DNA from: Parapristionchus giblindavisi
Lineage: Eukaryota; Nematoda; Chromadorea; Rhabditida; Diplogasteridae
Assembly (NCBI GenBank): GCA_943737045.1
Contig: CALSFV010000326.1
Coordinates: 124,001 to 188,000, forward strand
Reading direction: 5' to 3'
Length of the DNA stretch: 64,000 bases
Shown here one piece after another: positions 1 through 14,400 of the stretch; within the stretch, counting starts at the first letter, position 1, and each line of letters starts with the position of its first letter. A model generated the notes under the pieces. That model was not told the DNA's origin and made no database searches. It saw only the letters and a list, made by a program, of their open reading frames with translations. Both the position numbers and the translations under genes were made by a program.

Positions 1-639
1 TTAAGCTGTAAGCACTATAAGTAAGTAAGTTCTATCCATCAAGTCAAAAGGAGATACATTAATGGACCATTTTGTGTGTGCATGAATGGATACAGTCATA
101 GTAAAGGAGATGATGAATAGAGATAGAACTAGAACTAACTCTATCTACCTTTTCCCTCATGTACATATCCCCCTCTCTCTCGAGTGGAAGAGGGAGAGAA
201 CCAATAGTCATGTTCTCTCCTCTATCTCTCTACACATGTAATTCCAATCCAGACTACGGTAGCCTTTAGCATGCTCCTCCTCCCTCAGGGTTCTCCTTCC
301 GTAGCATACTATTCATATGTATATAGTTTTATCCATTAGATGAGAAACAAACCATAATCCATAGTCTCATCACAGCCAAATATTTTCTATCCATGTCAGA
401 GGACAGAGAAGATATAGAATATAACCCGTTGAATTCATGTTTCACTTCCTCCATTATTATTCATGTAACTAAACCCATTCCTCCTCTATTGCCTTGTCTT
501 CTTTCAACTTCTGAATGATAGATCACCTTGACTTATCCATCGAGATAAAGGATAGACAACAAGAAGAGATATAGAGAGGAAGAGAGAGAAAGGTGTGAAC
601 ATGTGTCTAGAGTGAATGATTACTTCTACCCTCAGAGAT

Positions 640-925
640 GATCAGAGGGAGAGGAAGAGGAAGAGGGAGAGGGAGAAAAAGGAGAGGGAGAGGGAGATAA
701 ATACCCCAAACATCCAAAACAATCCCCCATTCATTCTGTAATATATACTATGGCTTCGTCCCCTCATTATAATCATTGTATTGGATACAGAGAAGGGCAC
801 AAAAAAGGAGATATGGGAGATGGCTAATACTCAATCCATCATTTACTGTCGAGAAAGGGAGAGAGGGAGAGGGAGAAGGAGAGGGACGGAGAGAGGGAGA
901 GGGAGAGAGGGAGATTGAGAGAGGG
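640..925. repeat. Two GGGAGA-type simple-repeat tracts
   Basis: Purine-rich tracts at about 640-700 and 850-925 consist of repeated GGGAGA/GAGAGG units. They are polypurine on the plus strand and could form triplex-type structures. No coding content. Confidence 0.8.
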
Positions 926-2597
926 AGCCCTATCTATCCTCGCAGGTGAATATCATGCACACATAGATTGAGAGAGAAAGACAGATGACCAGAGGTCTCA
1001 TTTTCATCCATCATTCCATAATCAATCTATACACATGTCAACCATGCTGTATCTACAGTAGCCGTAGAACAACCGTATCTATATCACAACCACCGTAATC
1101 ATGTCATGGGTGCCCTCACATGCCCTAACTCTCCAAGTAGTAATATAATCTCTGTGAATGTCTTCATTCATTCATTCCTTCATTCATTCATTCATCTACT
1201 CATTCATATCTTCTTTCATTTCAATCTCCTTCTTCTTCTTCTTCCTTCTTCCATTCATTCATCATCATCTTCATCGTGTGAATTCTTCTTTGGAATGAAA
1301 GAGATCTCTTAATGGAGACTACTCTATCTATAGACTCTATCCATTGCACACTCGAGTACCACTTCCATTCATGAGCACACTCCTACAAGTCTTCAACCAC
1401 TCTTATTCCATCATTCCATCCACCATACCTCAATCACTCTACCGTAGTTAGAGTCCATTCACAGAGTACGGTAGTGTCGTCGACGTCGTGGTGATGAGTC
1501 ATGAGTTCATAGTCTCATTATGTATTCCATATCCATTTCCATCTCTAATTACACGTCCATCTTCATCTTCCTCATCTTCATCATCATCTACATGTCTACA
1601 CTTCTTCTCCATTTCCATCCCAAGGGTACGTCCATCAACCGTCACCTTCATTCAACAGATAGAAGATGTCCATATTAGAGATACGAATACGAGATACCGC
1701 TGGGGACTTCGAACCTCTCCCTCACTCATCACATTATACAATCTTATGCACTTCCGATTATCGTTAGAGCAAGTCTTGTGAAAAGACAACATGAACGATC
1801 AAATGCATGAACATTAACATGGACTGTCAACTACCGTGCATAATGAATCGAGTTGTTACACACACAAGTCCAAGTATTGCCATTCCCGGAGTAGCTCCAT
1901 GTACCATTAGCTCCCTCTCTTATATGTTGTTCATTTCCAATTCAACAGATACGACAGAAATCAGTAAAAGATGTCCTTGAGACAGTGACGAGACTGACTC
2001 CTCAATGGAAGACAGACTCACACATGTACAACATGCCTTGAGAGATACACATCTTTATTCTTATTTCTATCTATATTTTACGATGGTAGTCAGAGAGGAG
2101 ACAGGTGTTATGATCATCATTGATCACAATTCATGTCATATAATGTGATTTGATAGATCTAACCCTCCAATTTACTCCCTCTCCTCTCTCCACTGCCTCC
2201 AACACCTTCGTGTGTTCACCTTCTGCCACTGATCGAATACCGATAAGACAGAGGAGAGGCACAAGGAGAGAGAGGGAGTAGTCTGTTGACCAATTTACCT
2301 CCCCCCTCTCCTCCCCTCTAGTATCTCCTAATCTGCTTGATAGGTTAGTGGAAGGCCAATCGATCACAATAGTGTGAATAGAAGAGAATGGATATGTCAT
2401 GAGTATATATTATAGATAGATGATCTTCTCTCCTCTGGCGGACTCACCATGACTTCTCTACCTCTAGAGAGGGAGAATGATCTACTCCATCCACACATGT
2501 TCTCATTCATTGTATATACAGATGAGATAACATAAACTACTCTCTTCTCCATCTACTAATGGACCATACATATGTCCCTTAGCTCACTCTAACATCT

Positions 2598-2722
2598 TCA
2601 ATGTGGCCAGCCATATTATACATTAGTAAAACACAGTTTCGCCACATTGACTCCAGAAGCCTGGAAAGCCACTGTTCATGGACAACTATACTAATGAGGA
2701 AGGCTGGCCATTGGCCCCTTTT
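2598..2722. repeat. Imperfect inverted repeat (about 120 bp hairpin)
   Basis: A 5' arm containing TGGCCAGCC and CATTAGTA pairs with a 3' arm containing ACTAATG and GGCTGGCCA, separated by about 60 bases. The arms are imperfect but colinear. It could be a small MITE or a structured transcript; no target duplication was identified. Confidence 0.5.
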
Positions 2723-2917
2723 ATTCCTGATGATATGTAGTGTAGACTTCATCAACTCATCATCTCTTCAACAATGAAATAGAATCTTCTCTCTCTCTCA
2801 CTCATCATAACTCCTGTCCCTTTCTATCCTTCACACTGTCGTACAACGTGTGTAGAGGAGATGAAGAAGAGGTGTCGACTGCCTCCTGACACCTCTCCCT
2901 CTAGGTGTACAAGGTAG

Positions 2918-2995
2918 AAGAGGGGGAGAGGGAGAGGGAGAGGGAGAGGGAGAGGGAGAGGGGAGGAAGAGGGGAGGGAGAGGGAGAGGAAGTGT
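2918..2995. repeat. GGGAGA-type simple repeat
   Basis: More than ten near-perfect copies of a GAGAGG hexamer. The open frames over it on both strands (Arg-Glu or Pro-Leu/Pro-Ser runs) are repeat translations, not genes. Confidence 0.85.
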
Positions 2996-4031
2996 CTGAG
3001 ATGACTGATGATACTCTCCAATCACTCCCGACACACTCTTGTCATACACAACACTCGACACACGACGACGATTACAAAAAGTCGACCAATATACACTATG
3101 TATACTGTAGATACACTAGTCTGTTATAAACAATGAGCCATATCGATGAACTCCTACAGTCGCCCATAAAGAGCACATCATGGTCACGGTGTCCAAGCCC
3201 GCGCATACCACCTCCAATGTGTCCCTTCCATCTTTTGATCAATCATATTTCTCACAACAGTTTCTCAATACAAGATTATCTTCTTATTCTATGGTACCGA
3301 CTAGAGGGGATTGAGAGATGGAGAGAGAGGAGGGGATGGAGTCCAACTGTGCGGGAAAAGAGACCAAGTTGCATTAGAGGCGAATCAGTCAGAAGATGAA
3401 AAGGGGAAAGAGAGAGAAGGAGTATTGGACAGATAGAGAGGACATATATACAGGTATACTTACACTCTCTCTCTCTTTCTCTATTCACTATCCTCTTATT
3501 CAATTCATAATACATTGAGAGAGACATTAAAAAGTGCTAATCCACCGTTAGACTATCTAGTATATCTAGTGAGTCTGTCACTACTCTATTGTACTCTCTT
3601 CTTAGAATACAATACAATAGGTATATGTCTATAGAGAAAGAATAAACGGTTGAGAGGGATAAGCCATATACGGTAATCCATCCTTAATATTATGACTATC
3701 CATGACGTATGTGTGAGACCATATGAATACAATTGCAGATAGACTTTATGCCCTCATCCTCTCCCTCTAGGATCTCTCCCTCTCCCTTTCTCTCTTTAAT
3801 GAACAGACCGTGGAAGGCTACGCAATGTATCTCTTCTCACTCTCGCCACATCATAATTCTTCATTCATTCATTCATTGGGATAATCTTCTTCTTCATCAT
3901 CATCTAATAAACAATCAAGCCTTCTCTTCCCTCTTAATACCTATGACAACAATACAATAGATATCCCTTACTCATTCAAACATCCTCATTACAAATACCG
4001 TACTCCTCATTTACCGTACCCCATGTACAGT

Positions 4032-4088
4032 ATACCAAGGGTCAAACCCTTGGTATCCTTCCTGATCAGATCAGATCTTGATCTGATC
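4032..4088. repeat. Two adjacent perfect hairpins
   Basis: 4,032-4,056 is a perfect 11 bp stem (ATACCAAGGGT and its complement) with a 3-base loop. 4,064-4,088 is a perfect 10 bp stem (GATCAGATCA and its complement) with a 5-base loop. They are 7 bases apart. No coding region is nearby. Possible cruciform, tiny non-coding RNA or excision scar. Confidence 0.7.
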
Positions 4089-7000
4089 TTCCTTGTATTG
4101 AGTCATCGCTTGTCACTACACAACAATCATTTCCTTTCTTCTTCTTCATCATCTTCATCACCTCTACATAGATAGTGATCAGAGTAATCCCTTCACTTCC
4201 TCTTCATTCTCTTTTCATGGACGGTCGGTTCTTCTTTCTCTTCATCATCTCCTCATTATCTCATTATATCGAGAGACTGAATGAATACACTAGTACTCTC
4301 AGTGTCAATGAATACATTGAAACAATAGCTACTACAAGGGGAAAGAGGATCAAAACATACGGCTGTCTCCTACTCTTCTCATTATCATACCGCCAAAGGC
4401 AGTGAGAGAGTCTAGAGGGAGGGGAGGGGAGGGGATAGAGTCCCTCCCCATGTCCCTCTTCGTTCCGACAATTCACACACTATTTGCACTGATTTAGTGA
4501 TTCTTCACTTTGATCAAATTCAATTGAAAAGAAGGACATCTAAGAGAGGGGGGACAATGTAATGGGTATGTGTGACTACGATCAATTCAATGATACACTC
4601 ATCGATGGACCATCCCTTCTATCCTGTCCACGCTCCCATTAGCCTCCTATTACTACAACAACATTGTCTCTCTGTTCAGGTGTGAAGTTGTTGATGAGAT
4701 GAGGGATAAATGATACATCTCTTTAGTAGAGTCCTCCTCTCCTTCCTCTCCCTCCTCATCCCTCACACCTCTCCCTCTCCTCTTCCCCTCCATTCAATCA
4801 CACAGTTGTTATACAACACTCTCATTCGATTCTTCGTTAACCTCCTCTTAACACGATTTATCTCCTCTAATCATTTGTTCATTATTTTATCCAATTGCTT
4901 TCTTTTCTGATGTTCCTTTTTCTTCTTTTTTTCGCTCATTATTTCAATTACAAAGTATCGACCTCCCTCCATTCAATCAATTCATCCTTCTTACATGTTT
5001 ACATTACCCCCATTCTATCTGATTACATTATGATATACACGCAGTCGATCTACATTATCTATACAATCATTATACAACCTAAATGTTTTAAATCCTACTC
5101 GGATACTCCATAATCCCCAAAACCAACACAACTTCCGAATATAGGAATTACAACCCAGAGTAGTTGTGGTTCAAGGGAGTGACCCTTCATTGACTCATCA
5201 TTTACGAACACCTTATAATATCATAACAACTCATCCCTATCACTATCACAAGGACCTTCAGGAGGGAGCCCTCGTGATAAGAGAAGAGATGATAGATGGA
5301 TAAGAAAGGAAAGATAAGAGGCAAGTTTGCCTATCAGCAATCGGAACACGATTTATGACCATATGATGGGTGCCCTCTGTTCGTTTCTCTAAGGTAGAAA
5401 GAGTACACCACCATCCATAGTCTCATCACCACTGAGAGATAGAGACAAACAGTACAAGATCATCCCATATCCCATATCCAATATCTAATACAACTGCTCA
5501 AACTTGTCAACCACCAGACAGACGCACACTATCCCATTGTGTCCATTCCTACCGTATCCAACACACCCCCGTCGGTATGCCGTACCTCCTTCAGTCACCT
5601 GGCCTCAATCAACGAGGGAATTGAACATAGTGTCGATTACTTTCCACTTGAATAGAGAATATATACCATCAACATGATCGTATTCCTCTTTGTAATAGAT
5701 AGAAGGAAGCCGCACTCTGATTTCGTTGAGTGATTGCGCAATCACAGTCATACCAACAGTAGAGAGAGATGATATACTCCCCTCCTCTCGAGGTCCTCTT
5801 CCTGTCCTCAGTGGCCGGATCCCCATCAATAGAAGAAGGAGAGGCAGGTAGATAGGGCCAATATAGAGAGACAATCGGCTTGTCACTGTATCATCGAAGA
5901 AGGCGGCTAACCCTTTAGATGATCAGCTTCTTGAAGGTCACAGATTGACAACAATCATTGAGACGATAGAGAGAGGAGGGGAGGAAGGACCAAGAGGAGT
6001 CCTCTCCACCAGGTACTAATATAATATGACCAATCCTACTCCACTATGTATGCCTCCCCTCAGGCTTCAGTCAATCAGGGAGAAGGTCATCTCAGATTGC
6101 TCCTCCTCAATACAACAATAATCGATCTCATCTCGAGTATTCGATAGTGTATATGGTAGTGTCCAGGTGCAAATCCTTGATTGCCCTTATGTCTCCACCC
6201 ACTCAGTCTCAGTCCTCTTATAGTTCATTCAACCGAGTCAATCTCACACAAACGGAATACCGCCAACGATGACTGGGGGGTGGGAGCATAGATGGATCAT
6301 TTCCATCTACCATCATCTATTCATTCATTCATCTCGAGTGTATACACATATAGGCAACAATTAAGTCTCTTTCTAATAACAAGTGTGATCAATCCTCAAT
6401 GGGACGAGGATATAGATGAATATATACTATTAGTGAACACCTAGTAAATGGATAGATACGAGGATTCTCGATTAGATTCCATTCTTTCTTCCTCCTCCTC
6501 TTCTTCTTCTTCTTCTTTTGACTCGTCGTCGACTAGTCGAACATCTTTCACTACAACACTTTCGTCGGTCATAATATCTCTCTCTCGAAGAAGAAGAATG
6601 AAGAGATAAAGTCTGAGGCATTCGAAATGAACAATAATAATATTATTATTATTATGCAAACACATGTTTAGAGAAGAGTGAGAGGCAGAGGGAGGCAGAG
6701 GGAGAGATAAATGTTAGAAGTGTGGCTCGAAACAGAGAAAAGTAGTCAAAATACCACGTGTGAGGGAGGGAGGGAGGAGGCAGACGATAAATTGTGAATG
6801 CAGTGTCAGATGAAGAAGCTACTACTACACTGAGGTCCCATATAATTGTGACAGGTTCGTTAGATATTCGATACTTCGAAGCAAACACATGGGACTGCGG
6901 GATTTACGCGCAAAAACCACCCAAGTAAGACTTTAAATTAGAATCAATCGTAAATCAATCGATAATTATGATTCACGAAAATGGTGTGGATACGACAACG

Positions 7001-10000
7001 ATTATCAAAAGGCGAACTCACTCTTCATCCATGGGCACACAATCCACGTATCGATGACTATTGATAATCCAACGAAGGAATGGAAGGAATGACAGAGAAT
7101 GAAGACGATGAAGAAGAAAGCAGAAGAAGAGTGGAATGATCTATCTGTCTCTCTCTATTCTCCTTCTTTCTCTCATCTTTGTATTCTCTCCATCCTTTCC
7201 AAGTATGCTCAATCGATGATCTGAGTTAATCAACTGAGAAGAGGAAGGGATGATTCATTCTCTCCTTCTCCCCCTTCTCTCATCTGATTGAGACAATGAA
7301 CCCCCCTATAGAGATGAAGAAGGGGTTATCATGAATGATAGATGACTACAAGGACGATAGCACTCTATTTCATTACATAACGAGACCATGACATACAATA
7401 GAAGAGATCTATCGATAGAGGAGCACATTCGGATAAATAACTCGCACATGATCAATGGCGTCTCGCTAAACATCACAAGTTTGGATAGCAAATGAGGAAG
7501 ATGAAAAAGAACTTATTCAAATGTATCGGTATGATCTTCTGGTGCCCGGTGGTTGACCCATTAGATCCTCTCAGCTTAATCCACTCTCAGTCTCTCTCAG
7601 AGAAGGACTCAATTACAGTGTTCGGCAACAGTTCCTCCTTCAAGAGCGGTATTGTGCTATAATTAGTAATGAGCTGTTCGATCCTCGAGAGGAGGAGAGG
7701 CACTCCTCCCCCAGTATCACTATCCCCTCTAAGGAAGAGCCTGCAGTGTATGGATGACAGGTGCTTGTGTCCGTTCATCCGAATGAGTGAACAATCAGAA
7801 GAAGAAGGAGGAGTGATCATAGGAAGGAGGAGGGAGATATCTAAGAGAGGAGGAGTAGTGACGGATACTCCATTACTCACTCAATTTGAATTTCTACACT
7901 CATCTTCTCCTTCTTATTCTCCCCATCAAAATCGGCACATGCTGCAGATAGATTGATTCGCCTGATTTGTCATTAGCATACATCTGCCTTTTGTCCCCAC
8001 TATGTCATTCCTATGAATTGCCATTCATTCAACACTGCTCCAGTATCCTCATCTTGTATACTGTAAGAGGTACGGATAGATGATCAATATATGTGAATGT
8101 GATAGTGCGTGTCTTATCCCTTCATATCTCTTCATTTCATGTTTACAATACTTCGTCTTCTCCATCTTCTTCTTCGTAGTCTTCTTCCTCTCTCGATTCC
8201 AAGGGGCGATAATAGATTAATTAAACAGATCCACATCCTCTCTCGTATACTACGAGTAGATATGTGTATCTCTACATTCAATCTGTATCATTGACTTCGC
8301 GGGCTTCGACACCACAACATCCATCCATGCACACAGATTCATATAGTAGTGAAAGGACGAAGGGTCGATCGGTCATGCGTATTACTTCATCAGTCGCGTA
8401 TTAACTGTGTAACTGTAGACTGATTGACCGACAAGGACCTTTACTATCTATCTTAGTAGAGATGGGGATAATCTTAACAAGTTGACCCTATAGTCCTTTA
8501 GTCTTCTCCTTTGTTGGCCGTTCTCAGGTCGGAATCGAGTAAAAGGGGTAAGATATTCTATACTCTCTAATCTAATATAATCCCCTCTTGTGATAACCTT
8601 CGTTCGCGCCAGCTTAGTCCCTTCATACAGATAAGAGAGAGAGGAGATATGTAGACCTTGGCATGGTCTCTATCTCCTTCATACAGACACTCCTAATGAT
8701 TTCTCTCTTACATAGAGATAGATTCCCCTTTCTTCTGTTCCCCGGAAGACAATCCAATAGGAAATGAGAACCCCTTCCTTCCTCTTCGTGCTGCGTAGTT
8801 GAATGAGAAGATACATGTCATCAACCACCAACAACGATTTTACCATCCCGAAATATGCCACTTTACTCCGGCCATTCACTCCACCAGAACTGTCACTGAT
8901 TGTTTATATACAAATTGTTTACAAATATACTGATATATGTGCCATCTACTCCTCTTTCGTATACAATTCCTTGTATCATGATCATTTGGACCTCCATATT
9001 TTCTCTTTATCCCCATATCTCTTCTCGTTGCCTCTTCTTCTTCATTTCAACTGTACATCTCAGTGAATATCACAATCATTATCTTCATCATCATCTATCC
9101 CTCTTCTATCTCTGAGTGTTTGTACACTGATATACACATGTTCATCAGTCTGTCTCCTCTCCACTCCTCCTCCTATCTCCCCCCTCCCCCTTATCTTCTC
9201 CTTCTTATCTTTGCTTAGCTTCTCATATCTCCATGTCATACACCATCCATTGATCTTACCCCCCCCCCCCTCCCTCTTCTGCTCACTTACACTTCAAACA
9301 TCTATAGCACATCATTCCGGGTTCCTACATCGAAATTCTTTGTGTCTACCGTAATCTCCATTGTTCAATCTATCGCATGACATGTTTATCTCCATTTTAC
9401 AAGTGTACATCATGTTAACAACTTGTACCATACTTGTCTCAATGTCGATTAGTAATCCTGACAATAGGCCTCCATTACTCTTCCTCCTCTATTTCTTCCC
9501 CTACCTCTTCTAGCTCCGCCCCCTCCATCTAACGCCCGGGACTAGATTGACTCCACCCCTTGAAGGCACTCTGTCACTACACGAGAGACGACACACTCTT
9601 TCTCTTCTCTCAATATAAACTCCGCCCCTTATTCATTTCATTTGATCCTCTTCTCTATACTCTCTATACGTTCGACAATCACCGTTATCATGTTCAACTA
9701 CAAATGTATCTACACTTCCGTCTACTCTAACTGTCTGTACTCTCTTCTCTCTCCTCTTATCTCTCACACATCTACAACCAACTCTCATCATTCTTTCACA
9801 CTCTTAGTGAAACGGATGACAGATAGATAGATAGATGTATGTATCTCTTATTTTTGTTCTTCTCTCCTCTTATCTCTTCTCTCACAAACAGCTCAACATC
9901 GAAATTCATTAAATACCATAACTTGTTTCTCATTCACAATATCACAACTTCAACAACCACACTCATTCTCTGCACTGATACACTCCTCTTCTTTCATCAT

Positions 10001-10837
10001 TATTTGATTTATTATCCATTCGCAATCATTCTTTCGCTTCATCTCTTACAAGTTCTTTCACTATTCTTTTACAAACTCTTTTACAACACCTCAACTTGTC
10101 ATCTCATCTCAATTCACTACCATTCCATTTCCTTCCAATAACCTTCTGTGTCTCCTTCATTATCTACCATCTATATTGCATAATCCAACTTATTTATAAC
10201 CCAAATTATTGTTACAATCGTTCGTGTATAATCATCACCTCTTCTATCTTTATCTTCCTTCTGAATCTTTACTATTTCCTACAACGATGAGACTATTCTC
10301 ATGCAATCTCTGCAAGACCTTCATCCATGTCGTCGTCTCCTCCTCCTCCTTCTCTTTCTTCTTCTTCTTCATGTCCATCGTATCTCATTTCCCTTCTCCT
10401 AATGATTCTAACCACCAAATACCGATTCAACACACAATTTCACATCGTTTAATTACCCTCTCTTTTCGGGCCATATCTCCTCCTCCTTCCTCTTCCTCTT
10501 CTTCATTTTCCATTGTGATATGTATTACCCCATTGTTGCGCTTATTTAATTACAATCGAATGTAGCGATAAAAAAGTGTTAAATTCATGTTAAAGAGTGT
10601 TTAAATTGAAGTATAAATTGCGGTTATTTTGTCATTTGACACCTGTATCCCCTGATTGTTGTAATGATAGTGATTATCCCATTAGACCCTCTACCTCTAT
10701 CTCTTCTTCTACTCTAACATCTATCCATTCATCTCAGTCTACCTTGTCTTACTCCTCCATCTCCATTTCATTTGTGAACACGGCTGTTCTTCCTCGATCC
10801 CTCTCTCCCCCCTCTCGACTACCGTAAGCCTGCCAAT

Positions 10838-10905
10838 GCTCGTCCTCCCTCTCCCTCTCCCTCTCTCGCTCGGCACGAGGCAGAGGGAGAGGGAGAAGGG
10901 GGAGG
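10838..10905. repeat. Inverted CTCCCT / AGGGAG tract
   Basis: A CCCTCT repeat is followed, after about 20 bases, by its complement (AGAGGG repeat). A polypyrimidine tract thus folds back on a polypurine tract. No coding content. Confidence 0.7.
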
Positions 10906-11472
10906 GGTCTTGTCTCTCTTTTCTTCTTGTCTCCCTGACTCCGCCCCCTTTTTGCATGTTCATCAACCTTGTTCTACAGCATTGAAGACATGGTAGAAGA
11001 TATAGAGGAAGGATAGAGACGATGTACTTCTCTTATCATATCCATATCCTTCCTCATTTATCTCTCATTAGAATACAACACAAATGAGTCTTTCACTTTC
11101 ACTTTCTATTTCAACATCTACCTAAATGTATACACATTCTTACTCATTCCTTGTACTCCCTCCCTCTCCCTCTCTCCTCTTTCTCTGTCGATCAACCCCA
11201 TCCTTTCTCCTTCTATCATACTCTGTCTCTGGTACAGTTTGATACGCTTCCATCTTCTCCTCCTCCTCCTACTTCCTCTGCTCATCCGATTGTCCTAATT
11301 GACTCTCTCACTCTCATCTTTCATTCGTTCTCACATTGGATACACCTATCTTCAATCATGTTGTACTTACTGTCCTCTTATCTCTTTCACTTCTTCTGCA
11401 GGTCCCATACCAATTCAAGGATAGTTCCAAACAAGGAGCAGGACTCCTTCCTCTACAGAGACACACACCACA

Positions 11473-14400
11473 ATGATGTCCTTCAATCCCGCTTTCAATC
11501 CTGCTGTAAGTTCATTTGTTTCTTTGTACATATTCATTAACTCCCATTAATACGATATCCGATGCTGCTTACAATTATTGATTTCTGTACTCAAAGTACA
11601 GTTGTTCTCGAGTATTGATTAGTTCTTCTTCATATTCGTTGTCTTCTTCTCTATTCAACATCATCCATTATCAGTGACACTAATCCCATGAATGACACTC
11701 TTTCCACCTCCCTCCCTTCATGTCCTTCTCCATCTTTATCTTCTATACTTGTAGCTCCTATCAACATCACAACCCACCACTCCCATCAAGTCCGATTCGT
11801 CGTCTACCGTACCCCCGACCACACCATCGGGACCAGGACCTGAAGAGCTATTGAGGCTGATAGCCGCAGCTCAGTCAGGGTCATCTCCATCGAATGGTGG
11901 TCCTCCAGCCGGATTTCCAGCTGGTCTCTTTCCATTCGGAGGCGGAGCTCCAGGAGGACTTCCGTTCCCATTCATGATGAACAATGTGAGTCATATACAA
12001 CACATATATTCCATTTCCATTCCATTTCACTCTTTCTTATTATTATTGTAACAAAGTATGCGAATAATGAGCGTGAGAGAGAGTTAGAACAGCACAGCAC
12101 ACACTCTCTGCATTACAGTGAATTCATTGACATAGTGAATGCTAAGTACGAGAGAAGAGTGTTAGAGTGATGATACGATACCCATTGCTATTCTCAATAG
12201 TGTAGTAGTACATAGATAGAGTGATAGATAGATAAAGAGATAGTGGAAGTTGCACTAGAATCAGGGTCGCCTCTCCTATATCTATCACTCTCATTTTTAT
12301 TGCTGCTTTTCATGCACACACGTACTTATTCGGTATCATCATCCTTTTCTTTACTCTATATCTCTCTATTCCTTCTCTCTATTTATCCATCTTCGACGAT
12401 TTATAGTCTCATGCGAACATGGACAAGATTTGATTTGGACTAACCGAAATAGTTCGACTAGGGATAGATAAATACCTTAACTGTATCACCATTGATAGGA
12501 TAAGGAGAGAAGAGAGTGAAGATGGATAGTGATAGCTTATGACCTCTTTGGATAAGAGATTAGATTGTGGATAGAAGTAAAAGCGAGAGTGCTCATGATT
12601 TAGATGGAGAGTATCACTTCCTTCCTCTCTCACTGAGTACCATCCAGTCATCCATGTCATACATCTATCTGATTCATTCCTCTTCTCAAACAATACGTTA
12701 ACATCTTTATCTTCTTCATGTGTTTACACATCAAAGGCCTTCCCTCATAACTTCTTCTTCTTCTCTTCGATTCGGCACATTGTCTTTATTTGCGCCCCAA
12801 CGACCATACCTAGATATACGCGAATGATTCAAAGAGGGAATGGTACAAGTAGAGTTAGCATACATTCCAACACAAATTGATCATGAAGGGGTTCATCATC
12901 AACCAAACTCATTAGGGCCAATGTACTATCAATCCCTCTTCCTCTTCTCATTCTTATTTGTCCTATCAATCCAATCTACCATCACTAACTAGAGTTAAGC
13001 GACGTTTCCCAATCATACACAGCACACATTGTTCGTTTTGTATCAGTAGATAGACGACGTTTCCTAATCATACACTACCACCACTAGTTACTAGTAGATG
13101 AATAGAGATAGATTGAGGTATGAGATAACCGCATAACAGTTGTTCTCTTTGTCGTGTTCTCTCATAAGACACGACTTATCCTCTTCTTCTTCCTCTTATC
13201 TCATTCTAACAATCATCACACCTCTTCCTCTTCATCTTTATCCCCTTCCAACACCACAACCCATTCTCAATAATCATAATGACGTGAGTACACCATCTGG
13301 TGTGGTGGGTGGTGTAGTCGCTACCGTAATCCTCTTATAACACACACAATCTTTTTGCAGGAGATGAAGCCAGACATGATGGGAGGTGCACCCGGCGGTG
13401 GTCCAATGATGCCTTTCCTTGATTTCAATGGATTCCATCCCTATGCTATGGTAGATGGAGTACGAAGGAAGAATGCCACGAGAGAAACAACCGCTCCTCT
13501 TAAGGTAAGGAAGAGTCAATTGACTCTAAAAGACTACCGTATACCCTCCATTCACTCTATCTCCTTGCCTGCTACAAGTGTCTTGGCAGTAATCCTCGAG
13601 TAAGGAAGACAAAAAGAGAGAAGGGGGACTAGGCTTAGTATGTGCTCTAACTCATTTGTTACTCCTTCCTCCTATTCTCTCATAGAAGGAGCAGTTTCTT
13701 CACACGGAGTGATTAGTACGAGCGAGAAGAGAAGCCTAAACCCTCCATTTGGAGTCTTCTTCTCGTCTTGATAAAACGATGGGGTCATGACAAAACGTTG
13801 TCCTAATCTCTTTAATCTATTCAGGAATGGCTCAATGCTCATCGGAAGAATCCGTATCCCAACAAGCATGAGAAGGTTATGTTGGCCATTCTGACCAAGA
13901 TGACTCTCACTCAGGTAACAACAATTATCATATTTACTCATTCAACCATTTATCCTTTAATTAATTATATAAGATCAAATGTAAGCGCAATCAAACGTAG
14001 TATGTAGATCACTACAATTATTGTGTCATATCATAGTCTCAATATCCCTGTGTCGGGTCGGAAACACTCATCATCCCATGCCGCCATATCACCATAGGGA
14101 AACACACCTAGGATATGAGAGGGATCATAATTTGATAATTATTCATCGGCACTTGTATTGTAGAATATCATTACAAATGAAAGGAAAGCGATCAATTAGT
14201 GTTCATCTGCCCAGTGGAAGTTAGTGCGCGCATAAATTGCCATATTGGTTTATTAACTACTCTTAGTATATATGATAGGGATGCATGGGAAGAGACCTTG
14301 TATGCGAACATAAACACTATCGATATCTCGGAGCAATCTGTCCATTATTATTACTATTTGATGATGAGAATGAAGACATTGGAAGGATGAGTAGAGGGAG

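Larger units (their letters stand above)
1..11400. other. Gene-free pyrimidine-rich intergenic DNA upstream of the Iroquois gene
   Basis: No exon chain with conserved protein motifs can be built here on either strand. Open frames are short and translate simple repeats (Ser/Leu/Phe/His-rich runs). The plus strand is strongly T/C biased, for example about 4,700-5,100 and 9,600-10,560, with CTT, ATTC and GGGAGA simple repeats. Many TACCGTA/TACGGTA/TACTGTA-type words are scattered through it. Its position 5' of a developmental homeobox gene makes distal enhancers plausible, but no specific site can be assigned. Confidence 0.6.

Noticed and set aside
2824..3129. Overlapping frames rich in Pro/Leu/Ser and Arg/Glu
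   Set aside because: Product of the GGGAGA simple repeat read on both strands.
11151..11540. 129-codon frame overlapping the Iroquois start
   Set aside because: It is in a different frame from the homeobox gene's first exon and lies in pyrimidine-rich DNA.
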